A program made the translations under genes and the position numbers. A stretch of DNA of 64,000 nucleotides from Endozoicomonas sp965198415 (GTDB taxonomy: Bacteria > Pseudomonadota > Gammaproteobacteria > Pseudomonadales > Endozoicomonadaceae): NCBI GenBank assembly GCA_965198415.1, contig CBDAPN010000030.1, forward strand, positions 62,001 through 126,000. The letters run 5' to 3'. Numbering within the stretch: position 1 is the first letter of the stretch; each line of letters begins with the position of its first letter. The notes under the pieces were generated by a model that was given only the letters and a program-made list of their open reading frames with translations, did not search any database and was not told the DNA's origin. Below are positions 18,838-28,093 of the stretch, piece after piece.

Positions 18838-18936
18838 AAAACCATAATTATACTAGGTTAGAGTCAATAACAAGCTAGTTAGAGAAACCATAATTATACT
18901 CGGTTAGAGTCACTAACAAGCTAGTTAGAGAAACCA
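18838..18936. repeat. 46-bp tandem direct repeat upstream of RING gene 2
   Basis: Same 2.1-unit array as at 17264-17362, starting at 18838. Only single-base differences are visible (for example ACTAGG for ACTCGG in the first unit). Confidence 0.85.
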
Positions 18937-18993
18937 TAGGTTGGACTGTGTTAACTGATTCTTTCATAAAATACATACATAGAGGAGATTATT

Positions 18994-19884
18994 ATGGGAG
19001 TTACAACAGCATCATCTTCAGCATCTTCGAATCAGTGCTCAATATGCGTTGCCGACCTCAACGGAGGTGACACCGCCGCTTTCGGTCGCAACATACAAAC
19101 CATCACCCTTAGATGTAACCATATTTTTCACCACGACTGCATAAAACAAAGGAGTCAAATAGAGAGGACCTGCCCCTTGTGCAGTAGAAAGATTTCCAAA
19201 ATAGAGCTTAAACCGCAGAGCGAGCAGGACAGTCTTCTAATAGAAGCTTTTCATCAAGAAGAATCTGGGGGGTATGGGCGGCTAATGTATCTGATAAGGA
19301 GAGGCATAAAACCATCTCAGAGCCTGCTGAACGATCTTCTGGTTGTCTCTTTACGGCAAGAAGATCATTACGGTCGTTTATGGGCACGAGAATTAATACG
19401 TCATCTCGGCGCAGTGAGAACAGAAGATATGCTACCTAAGACGGAACTGAACACGCTGCTGGCTAAAGCTGTAAGGCGAGGAGGTTATGATGGGAATAGG
19501 ATGGCAGAATTTCTAATAACTCAAGGCGCAGTGATAACTGAAGAGGCGCTATCTAAGGAAGAGCTGAACAGCCTTCTGACTAAAGCTTTACGGCAAAGAT
19601 GGTATGAGGCGCTTAGACTTGCAAAAATTCTGATAGATCTAGGTGCAGAGGGAACAGAAGATGATATGCCACCTGACCCCTATGCTAACTTCCAGTGCGA
19701 TTATGAAGGGTGTGATAAGACGTTTAAGTGGGAGCACAACCTCCAGGAACATAAACCCATTCACTCCCGTACGGTCTATTGTCGCAGGGAAAGTATTTCC
19801 TCAGTAGATCTTGTACCGCAGCTAGATAAGCTCCATCTTCTGGCTGAACCTTTACTGCAAGGACAGGGTGACGGTCTTAAATAG
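18994..19884 (+). CDS. RING-H2 plus C2H2 zinc-finger protein (intact copy)
   Basis: A 296-residue protein of eukaryotic appearance. A Ser/Thr-rich start (residues 1-13) leads into a RING-H2 finger with Cys15, Cys18, Cys41, His43, His46, Cys49, Cys60 and Cys63 in the canonical C3H2C3 order. Residues about 70-230 form helical repeats of about 35 residues ending in motifs like AEFLITQGA and AKILIDLGA, resembling degenerate ankyrin repeats. A C2H2 finger follows (Cys235-x4-Cys240-x12-His253-x3-His257). RING-H2 domains in bacteria are typically effectors acting as E3 ubiquitin ligases in host cells; that role here is inference. AGAGGAG lies seven bases before the ATG. The gene sits in a cassette present three times between RHS fragments. 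Confidence 0.88.
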   Translation: MGVTTASSSASSNQCSICVADLNGGDTAAFGRNIQTITLRCNHIFHHDCIKQRSQIERTCPLCSRKISKIELKPQSEQDSLLIEAFHQEESGGYGRLMYLIRRGIKPSQSLLNDLLVVSLRQEDHYGRLWARELIRHLGAVRTEDMLPKTELNTLLAKAVRRGGYDGNRMAEFLITQGAVITEEALSKEELNSLLTKALRQRWYEALRLAKILIDLGAEGTEDDMPPDPYANFQCDYEGCDKTFKWEHNLQEHKPIHSRTVYCRRESISSVDLVPQLDKLHLLAEPLLQGQGDGLK

Positions 19885-20051
19885 GCAGATCTTTTGATAT
19901 CTCTCGGCGCAGTTTGGGTAGAAGAGATACTACCTCAGAGCGAGCTTGACGCCCTTGGGGCGCAAGCTTTACAGCAAGGAGGGGATGAGGTGCGTCAATA
20001 TTTAGAATTTCTGACAACTCTCAAGGCTCAGTGAGAAAAGAGGCTATATAG

Positions 20052-20450
20052 ATTGTCCGACACTACCCGGTAACCAACAACCCCCACGACCAGGCCACAG
20101 AGTTCGTGGAAAGTATCATGGTAAAAGATGCCCACCAAAAAACGATCAGCATGGGGTCAGCACTGGTTGACCTGCGAAGCTAAAAACAACGCGAAACGCT
20201 CATCAGTCAGCTGTACTACGACGCCGAACACAATCTGATCAGCACCGACATCCACACCTGGGACGGCCTGCATGGTAGCAAAACCCGGCAGTACGACCTT
20301 TTGAACCACCTCTACACTTGGCATAAGACACTCAAAACATACCAGCAGCCATTCAGGCTACCGTTATCTTTACGACAGCGATGGGTTACTCGCTAAAGTA
20401 GAATCCCCACCTACAGCGGATGATAATCGACTTTCCCTGAGCCAGCAGAC
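20052..20450 (+). pseudogene. RHS internal fragment between cassettes 2 and 3
   Basis: It matches about 13760-14150 of RHS copy 1. A CCA-to-TAA type change (AGC TAA in place of AGC CAA) and a short deletion in the AAAACACCAGAACATACC region break the frame. It has no start of its own and is a remnant. Confidence 0.8.
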
Positions 20451-20600
20451 CACAGTAGGCACGGACAAGATCCATATTGGTAATACCGTGTCTCTTCTTT
20501 ACATTGTTGAGCTGTTTTCTTAATGAAGTTTCCTTGTTGATGGCATAACCAACAAAATAAAGCCCAGCAACGGGGGTATAAAACTCAGTCTTAGACTACT
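20451..20600 (-). pseudogene. Transposase N-terminal remnant (IS1380-like), cassette 3
   Basis: Third copy of the same minus-strand remnant, again directly at the junction with RHS sequence and upstream of a RING gene. Confidence 0.4.
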
Positions 20601-20747
20601 CAATGTTGAGTTTCACAAAAATGCACTCAGAAGGTGAAAAAACGACTCAGAGTATTTTACACGAAAAGCCTTGCTGTGCAGGCTGATCAGCTATCTTTCC
20701 ACGACAAGAACTCACGGATTCAGTGAACCCATTAGGTTTACTCGCTC

Positions 20748-20846
20748 AAAACCATAATTATACTCGGTTAGAGTCAATAACAAGCTAGTTAGAGAAACCA
20801 TAATTATACTCGGTTAGAGTCACTAACAAGCTAGTTAGAGAAACCA
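20748..20846. repeat. 46-bp tandem direct repeat upstream of RING gene 3
   Basis: Third copy of the array, starting at 20748, in the same position relative to the start codon of the downstream gene. Confidence 0.85.
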
Positions 20847-20903
20847 TAGGTTGGACTGTGTTAACTTATTCTTTCATAAAATACATACATAGAGGAGATT
20901 ATT

Positions 20904-21780
20904 ATGGGAGTTACAACAGCATCATCTTCAGCATCTTCGAATCAGTGCTCAATATGCGTTGCCGACCTCAACGGAGGTGACACCGCCGCTTTCGGTCGCA
21001 ACATACAAACCATCACCCTTAGATGTAACCATATTTTTCACCACGACTGCATAAAACAAAGGAGTCAAATAGAGAGGACCTGCCCCTTGTGCAGTAGAAA
21101 GATTTCCAAAATAGAGCTTAAACCGCAGAGCGAGCAGGACAGTCTTCTAATGGAAGCTTTTCAGCAAGAAGAATCTGGGGGGTATGGGCGGCTAATGTAT
21201 CTGATAAGGAGAGGCATAAAACCATCTCAGAGCCTGCTGAACGATCTTCTGGTTGTCTCTTTACGGCAAGAAGATCATTACGGTCGTTTATGGGCACGAG
21301 AATTAATACGTCATCTCGGCGCAGTGAGAACAGAAGATATGCTACCTAAGACGGAACTGAACACGCTGCTGGCTAAAGCTGTAAGGCGAGGAGGTTATGA
21401 TGGGAATAGGATGGCAGACTTTCTAATAACTCAAGGCGCAGTGATAACTGAAGAGGCGCTATGTAAGGAAGAGCTGAAAAGCTTTACGGCAAAGATGGTA
21501 TGAGGCGCTTAGACTTGCAAAAATTCTGATAGATCTAGGTGCAGAGGGAACAGAAGATGATATGCCACCTGACCCCTATGCTAACTTCCAGTGCGATGAT
21601 GAAGGGTGTGATAAGACGTTTAAGTGGGAGCACAACCTCCAGGAACATAAACCCATTCACTCCCGTACGGTCTATTGTCGCAGGGAAAGTATTTCCTCAG
21701 TAGATCTTGTACCGCAGCTAGATAAGCTCCATCTTCTGGCTGAACCTTTACTGCAAGGACAGGGTGACGGTCTTAAATAG
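20904..21780 (+). pseudogene. RING-H2/C2H2 zinc-finger protein, copy 3 (frameshifted)
   Basis: Nearly identical to the intact copy for the first 190 residues, including the whole RING-H2 finger. A 14-base deletion after GAAGAGCTGAA (near 21475) shifts the frame, and the protein ends at 21503 after 199 residues. The C2H2 finger remains open downstream from ATG 21562 to TAG 21780. As with copy 1, a RING-plus-partial-repeat product could still be made, but the finger is disconnected. Confidence 0.8.
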
Positions 21781-22007
21781 GCAGATCTTTTGATATCTCT
21801 CGGCGCAGTTTGGGTAGAAGAGATACTACCTCAGAGCGAGCTTGACGCCCTTGGGGCGCAAGCTTTACAGCAAGGAGGGGATGAGGTGCATCAATATTTA
21901 GAATTTCTGACAACTCTCAAGGCTCAGTGAGAAAAGAGGCTATATAATTCCAGTACTGGCTACCGGTGCGATTATGAAAGGTGCAGCATAAGAAGTTGAA
22001 GCAGAAG

Positions 22008-22772
22008 CTTGACCTGCAATATCGCTATGACAAAAATGGCCGGAAAATAGAGAAAACCCTGCCAAACGGCCAGCTGGTTGAATACCAATACGACCGCCGT
22101 GGCTTACTGACCCAGCACGTCTGGGACCGACGCCAGAAGCGTCATACCGTCAACCGTCAGTACGATGATGATGGGCGGATGGTCAGGTTAAGTGACAGCG
22201 ATGGGCAAACTATGCACTATCGCTATGCACCAAACGGGCGCCTGTTGCAGATGCATTACCCGGATAACCGCTCAATCAGCTACACTCTTGACAACTACGA
22301 CCGCATCATCGCACAAAAAGATGCCCATCAGGCTGAGCAACACTTCATTGACAAGCCAGAAGACAAAGGCCGCTTATCCAGCCTCAAAGTCAACGGCAGT
22401 CGTATCGACTTTCACTACGGTGCAGACGACAATGGGCAATATGGGCAGCTGCTCAAAAGAGTCACCAATGCCGAAGCAACGGGCGTAACAGAAACCCGCT
22501 TTCGCTATGGCGTTTTTGGGCAAATGGTCGAGTCAATCAGCAGCAATCCCACAGTGCACTATGGCGTAAACTACCACTACAAACCCCGGGGAGATTTAGT
22601 GCCAGAGGGGGGGCTATTCGGGTGCGGATCTTGATGAGCTGACGCCACTTTCTGATTTTTTCAATCCCCCCAGTCGTGGAATCTCAGGAAGCTTTGTTAC
22701 CGGAAAGATTGAGGAGTATAACGCCAGTAACGCACCCATCCATAGCTTTAGAATCACCCATTATTATTGAAG
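22008..22772 (+). pseudogene. RHS remnant: YD-repeat piece fused to a 3' end
   Basis: Bases 22008-22593 match 14150-14735 of RHS copy 1 (YRYDKNGR to HYKPRGDL). The sequence then jumps to the last 178 bases of the gene (VPEGGYSG region to THYY), out of frame. An open frame of 217 residues runs over the junction from 21981 to 22634 but lacks a proper start. The 3' piece is almost the same as the tip of copy 1, not copy 2. Confidence 0.8.
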
Positions 22773-22777
22773 GCAGC

Positions 22778-22866
22778 TGACACTCCACGCCTTACCTTAC
22801 CCAAAGGGCATAAATACCCAAAGGGCATAAATACCCAAAGGGCATAAAGGTGATGCTTTACGCAAG
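22778..22866 (+). repeat. Intergenic repeat with three 17-bp units (copy 4)
   Basis: TGACACTCCACGCC, then three CCCAAAGGGCATAAATA-type units, then GGTGATGCTTTACGCAAGA. It stands after the stop codon of the RHS 3' remnant in the same relation as copy 3 to RHS copy 1, so it was duplicated together with the RHS gene and then changed in unit number. Confidence 0.85.
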
Positions 22867-22976
22867 ATTTGGTAATGCTCCTCTGGCTCTTTGAGTAACG
22901 TATTGAAATTCTTTTTGTTTCTGAATGTTGGCCTACAGTGTAACTAGTCAGCAACTCTTTTCAGGGGCATAAGTTA

Positions 22977-25900
22977 ATGCGATTGTTCATTCAGTGCAGG
23001 CTGATATTGACCGGGATTTTGCTGTTTACTTGTCAACCCACCCTGGCAGCCTACAAAGGCAGCCATGCCTATAACCACCTAAAAGCACTTAAAGTACAAG
23101 TGAATACTGCCACCGGCACACTCAGTCTTAGCTACCCCCTCATTAAAGCGCAGGGGGTACGGATGCCTCTGCAGGTGAACCTGACCTACAGTTTTAATGC
23201 CCGGGGCATGTTTGGGCTGCCCACTGGCTGGCAGCTGGATCTGGATCATATTACTCAGCACACCGCTGAGCTTGGCGGTATGCAGTGGCTGATTGATAAT
23301 TTATGGCACGATGAAACCGGCTTTGCTTCCGGACTGAAATATTACAATCAGCACGGCAGCCAATTTCGGGATAAAGTGCAAGCGCTGCCCATTCCTGGCT
23401 TTCCAAGCCTGAACTATCGTCACGTATCGCAACACAAAGACGGCAGTCGTCAGTTTTTCTCCCATCAGGGGCTGTTGATGCTGCAGGTTGATCGCTTTGA
23501 TAACCCTATGCAATTCAGTTATGAAGAACCGGTTGTCAGCCTCGCGTCGGCCAGACTCAGCAGTATTAAAGACGGTTATGGCAACGTGTATCGCTTCAGC
23601 TATGAGCCGGGTGTGCTGACGGTTCGCAGCCCCGATAACCGGGAGCAGCGGGTCTACTTTAATGGGGAGGGCGTCACCCGGATTGAGAACCCATTAAAGC
23701 AGAGCCACACAATCACCTATATCAACAGCTTTGGCAGAAACCTGGTGCGTACGATGGAGACGCCCGAAGGGTTGATTACTGAATTGAGCTACGGTGGCAT
23801 TTTTTACACTGACGACAGTGGTAAAAAAGAAATGCCCGTGGTGAGCCTCTTCAAACAGTACGACCGCTCAGACCTGAAAACCCATCGTGAGGTTTACTAC
23901 ACATTCAATCAGGGGAATAACTACACCGGCTACCCCCTGTATGCGTTATCAAATAAAGGCGATAGCCTGATTGACAGCAATGACCAGTCCTACAAATACG
24001 CGGTCGAAGTAACGCAAGTTAATGGTGAGCAGCAGCGCCAACAGGTGTATGAGTACAATTATTTGCACCTGCCGGTGGAGATCCGCACTCTGCGACAGGG
24101 GCAGCCTTATATGAAAGTTGTCTATGAGTATGCGATCTCACCCTTTAAATACAGCCGTTCAACCAACTACGACAAGCCCACCGAGGTGACCCGTTATGTC
24201 TGGAATGGCGCTATCTATGTACCGAGCGACAAAACCGCCACCACCTACGATCATTACGGCAACCAACTGAGCGAGATTCATTTCGTCTATGACCGCCACT
24301 ACCAGCAGTGGAAGGTGCTTGATGCCACGGTCAACCGCTATTTTACCGACCATTACAGCCTGCTGGCTGAACGCACGCGGGTTGATCTGCTGGGGGGCAG
24401 GGCCATTCGCAAACGCTATGGACTGACCCCGGATGGCAAAGCGCACAGCCATGAGCGGCTGGCCTGGAAATCCCATAAGCAGCCGTGGCAGGAGTGGAAG
24501 CAAGTAGACTTTACTTATGACGATCAAGGGCGACAACGCTCTGCCACCCTTAGCTGGCTGGTAAAAAATCGGCCGGGCATTCAGTCGGTAAGTCACCGTA
24601 CCCGTTATCAGTTTGATCCCGCCACTGCCGAGTTGACCGTTACTAAAGTGAGTGACCATGGTCGTGAGTATACGCAAGTGGTGGATACCCGTAACGCCAG
24701 ACACCTGAAAACCATAACCCCCAAAGGGGAAGTCACTTCCTATACTTATGATGCCCTGAACCGTCCGCTGACTCACACCGACCCGGCGGGCTACGTAACC
24801 CGCAGTACTTACCAGACCTTCAGTGACGACGGACAAAACACGACCACGGTACAGAGCCCACTGGGTAATACACGACGCACGATTCACGATGCATCCAGAC
24901 GCTCTATTAGCCAACAGGATTTACATCAAGGTCAGTGGCGCACCGTATCCAGCCAGTCCTACAACGCCTTTGGCAACGTAGCAAGCAAAACCAATATACT
25001 GGGGCTGTCCACCACGTTTGCCTACGATGAGCAGGGCCGGCGCATTCAAACCATCGACCCTTGGGGTAATAAGCACTGCATTGACTACAATGACCCCGCC
25101 ATGACCACCACCACCCGCATCAACGGGCGCCAGCATCAGGTCGTCAGTAAAGTGCCCTGGGAGCGTAAACGGATTGTCCGACACTACCCGGTAACCAACA
25201 ACCCCCACGACCAGGCCGCAGAGTTCGTGGAAAGTATCATGGTAAAAGATGCCCACCAAAAAACGATCAGCATCAGGTCAGCACTGGTTGACCTGCGAAG
25301 CCAAAAACAACGCGAAACGCTCATCAGTGAGCTGCACTACGACGCCGAACACAATCTGATCAGCACCGACATCCACACCTGGGACGGCCTGCATGGTAGT
25401 AAAACCCGGCAGTACGACCTTTTGAACCACCTCTACACTTGGCATAAGACACTCAAAACACCAGAACATACCAGCAGCCATTCAGGCTACCGTTATCTCT
25501 ACGACAGCGATGGGTTACTCGCTAAAGTAGAATCCCCACCAACAGCGGATGGTAATCGACTTTACCTGCAATATCGCTATGACAAAAATGGTCGGGAAAT
25601 AGAGAAAACCCTGCCAAACGGCCAGCGGGTTGAATACCAATACGACCGCCGGGGCTTACTGACCCAGCACGCCTGGGACCGACGCCAGAAGCGTCATACC
25701 GTCAACCGTCAGTACGATGATAATGGGCGGCTGGTCAGGATAAGTGACAGCGATGGACAAACTATGCACTATCGCTATGCGCCAAACGGGCGCTTGTTGC
25801 AGATGCATTACCCGGATAACCGCTCAATCAGCTACACCCTTGACAACTACGACCGCATCATCGCACAAAAAGATGCCAATCAGACTGAGCAACACTTCAT

Positions 25901-27860
25901 TTACAAGCCAGAAGACAAAGGCCGCTTATCCAGCCTCAAAGTCAACGGCAGTCGTATCGACTTTCATTATGGTGCAGACGACAATGGGCAATATGGGCAG
26001 CTGCTCAAAAGAGTCACCAATGCCGAAGCAACGGGCGTAACAGAAACCCGCTTTCGCTATGGCGTTTTTGGGCAAATGGTCGAGTCAATCAGCAGCAATC
26101 CCACAGTGCACTATGGCGTAAACTACCACTACAAACCCCGGGGAGAGCTGCTCAGACAAGTGCAGAAGCTGGTTAAAACGGGGCAGACGCCGCAGCAGTA
26201 TACGGCAGAGTACCGCTATGACGGCATGCAGCGCCTCACCGATGAGGTACACACCGATCAAGTCAATCACTTTCAAAAGCGCTACCACTACGACGGCAAC
26301 AACAACCTGCTGACTGAAGAGGATCAAAGCAATTGCGGTTCAAGCCAAAAACGCCAATATGCCTACAACCCGCTGGATCAGCTGGTTAATATCAAGGTGG
26401 GTGAGGAGATAAAGCCCCTGCTGCACAATGCGAACGGACACCTGACGCAAGATCACAAAGGGGCTCGATATGAATACGACAGTTTAGGTTTTTTGCTGCA
26501 GGTACAGCCACAAAAACGCCCGGCAATCGCCTATGAATACGGGCCGAATGGCCTGCTGAGGCGGCGCAGCCAGGGCGATTCACAAACCCACTTCTACCCG
26601 GATCACCATAAAAACATGCAAACGGTTGTCAAAGACGGTCAGTGGCGCTCACTGGTGCGAAACGGGAAAAGCATCGTTGGCAGACAAACCGAGCAGGGGC
26701 TGGATCAGTTTTTCAAGGCCAATGAGAGCACCGGTGCGGTTCTCAAGCAAGGCAAAGGCGAAACGCAGTTACGCCTGTATCGCTACGATGCCTATGGCAA
26801 GCCGCTGCAGCACAACCCAACAGACGACACCGGCTTTACCTGGAATCAGGAATTGACAGAGCCTGAAACCGGGCTCACGTATTTACGACATCGGTTTCAC
26901 CACCCTGAATTGCGGCGTTTTATCACCCGCGATACCGTGCACGTCGATAACCGTTACGCCTATACCGACGGCGACCCGGTAAATTACGTCGACCCGACGG
27001 GGCACAACGCAGTGGCTAAATCCATGGGGCTTTTTATGCTATTGGCTGGAGTGGCGGGGCTTATAATGGCGGTGCCGACCTTGGGTGCTTCGCTGCCGGC
27101 GGCAACGGAAGCGATTGCCGCCGGAGGCGTCACTCAGTTTGTGGGAGCCACTGTCTCAGCACTATTGCCAACGGCGACTAGCCTTTCCGCTACTGTGTCA
27201 GGTGCGTCGCTCTTGGGCTCTCAATTAGTACTGGATGAGGGCAACAAAACATTGTCTAGAGATTTGAGTATTGCCAGTGCGGTTTTCGGCAGTATTGCGG
27301 CAGTTGAGTTAGTGGCAATGGCGCCAAAGATCGTCAAAGCAGCCCGGGGTTTACTGAACTTGCTGGCTAAACCTGCCGGTGAATATTCTCAAATAGTTGA
27401 AGAGGTGCCAAGTATTTCCGTGCCAGAGAAGTCAAGTCATTCTGGGTTATTGGGAATGAATGTGGATTTTGCCGAGGAGAGCAGCTGTGATATATCGGGT
27501 GAAGACCTCTTAAGCGAGGAAAAAGCGAGGAATAGACAGATAAGGTTAGGATTTTATACAGTATTTAACAGGCTGACAACAACTTACTCTGAACATCATG
27601 AGGCAACAAAATTGTTGATGCTCCGATTAAGCGGCAGGCTGATACGTGCTAAAACAATAACTGATGAGACAGTAGGTTCTATTCTTGATGATTTAGTGAC
27701 AGAGGGTGGTTATTCTAGGGCGGATCTTGATCAGCTGACACCCCTGTCTGCTTTTTTCAACAACTCCAGTCGCGGAATTTTAGGGCGCTATGTTACCGAA
27801 AAAATTGAGGAGTATTCCTCTCGGAACTTTGGCATCCCTGAAATTGTATACTTCGATTAA
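22977..27860 (+). CDS. Secreted RHS/YD-repeat protein, copy 2
   Basis: A 1627-residue protein that matches copy 1 almost base for base from about 90 bases before the start codon to about residue 1478. The visible changes are few (for example Val to Glu in the YVEPVVS region and Ser to Phe in GGISYTD). The signal peptide, SpvB-like start, YD repeats and RHS core are all intact. After PAGEY.QIVEEVPS the last 150 residues diverge strongly, although DISGEDLLSEE and TDETV.SILDD are shared, so the tips are homologous but clearly different. That is the expected pattern for a polymorphic toxin tip. No recognisable immunity gene follows; the next gene is fadH. Confidence 0.88.
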   Translation: MRLFIQCRLILTGILLFTCQPTLAAYKGSHAYNHLKALKVQVNTATGTLSLSYPLIKAQGVRMPLQVNLTYSFNARGMFGLPTGWQLDLDHITQHTAELGGMQWLIDNLWHDETGFASGLKYYNQHGSQFRDKVQALPIPGFPSLNYRHVSQHKDGSRQFFSHQGLLMLQVDRFDNPMQFSYEEPVVSLASARLSSIKDGYGNVYRFSYEPGVLTVRSPDNREQRVYFNGEGVTRIENPLKQSHTITYINSFGRNLVRTMETPEGLITELSYGGIFYTDDSGKKEMPVVSLFKQYDRSDLKTHREVYYTFNQGNNYTGYPLYALSNKGDSLIDSNDQSYKYAVEVTQVNGEQQRQQVYEYNYLHLPVEIRTLRQGQPYMKVVYEYAISPFKYSRSTNYDKPTEVTRYVWNGAIYVPSDKTATTYDHYGNQLSEIHFVYDRHYQQWKVLDATVNRYFTDHYSLLAERTRVDLLGGRAIRKRYGLTPDGKAHSHERLAWKSHKQPWQEWKQVDFTYDDQGRQRSATLSWLVKNRPGIQSVSHRTRYQFDPATAELTVTKVSDHGREYTQVVDTRNARHLKTITPKGEVTSYTYDALNRPLTHTDPAGYVTRSTYQTFSDDGQNTTTVQSPLGNTRRTIHDASRRSISQQDLHQGQWRTVSSQSYNAFGNVASKTNILGLSTTFAYDEQGRRIQTIDPWGNKHCIDYNDPAMTTTTRINGRQHQVVSKVPWERKRIVRHYPVTNNPHDQAAEFVESIMVKDAHQKTISIRSALVDLRSQKQRETLISELHYDAEHNLISTDIHTWDGLHGSKTRQYDLLNHLYTWHKTLKTPEHTSSHSGYRYLYDSDGLLAKVESPPTADGNRLYLQYRYDKNGREIEKTLPNGQRVEYQYDRRGLLTQHAWDRRQKRHTVNRQYDDNGRLVRISDSDGQTMHYRYAPNGRLLQMHYPDNRSISYTLDNYDRIIAQKDANQTEQHFIYKPEDKGRLSSLKVNGSRIDFHYGADDNGQYGQLLKRVTNAEATGVTETRFRYGVFGQMVESISSNPTVHYGVNYHYKPRGELLRQVQKLVKTGQTPQQYTAEYRYDGMQRLTDEVHTDQVNHFQKRYHYDGNNNLLTEEDQSNCGSSQKRQYAYNPLDQLVNIKVGEEIKPLLHNANGHLTQDHKGARYEYDSLGFLLQVQPQKRPAIAYEYGPNGLLRRRSQGDSQTHFYPDHHKNMQTVVKDGQWRSLVRNGKSIVGRQTEQGLDQFFKANESTGAVLKQGKGETQLRLYRYDAYGKPLQHNPTDDTGFTWNQELTEPETGLTYLRHRFHHPELRRFITRDTVHVDNRYAYTDGDPVNYVDPTGHNAVAKSMGLFMLLAGVAGLIMAVPTLGASLPAATEAIAAGGVTQFVGATVSALLPTATSLSATVSGASLLGSQLVLDEGNKTLSRDLSIASAVFGSIAAVELVAMAPKIVKAARGLLNLLAKPAGEYSQIVEEVPSISVPEKSSHSGLLGMNVDFAEESSCDISGEDLLSEEKARNRQIRLGFYTVFNRLTTTYSEHHEATKLLMLRLSGRLIRAKTITDETVGSILDDLVTEGGYSRADLDQLTPLSAFFNNSSRGILGRYVTEKIEEYSSRNFGIPEIVYFD

Positions 27861-28093
27861 AATTCTGATGGCAGGCGACAGTGGCCTTACCCGGACTGCC
27901 CGTTGTTATCGTTTGGTAAGACGACCGCAATAGGCTCCCGTCTTGCCAGCAAGCGGCGGATAGAACAAATAAACCCGGTTTTACGGTGAAGCTAAGGTGG
28001 TGATCCCCTTAACAAATGTTAAGGCAATAAGACGACAAAGCTGTAATAATGCCGGCGAGTGGATAAAACAATAAACAAAGATGAGAAGATGCG

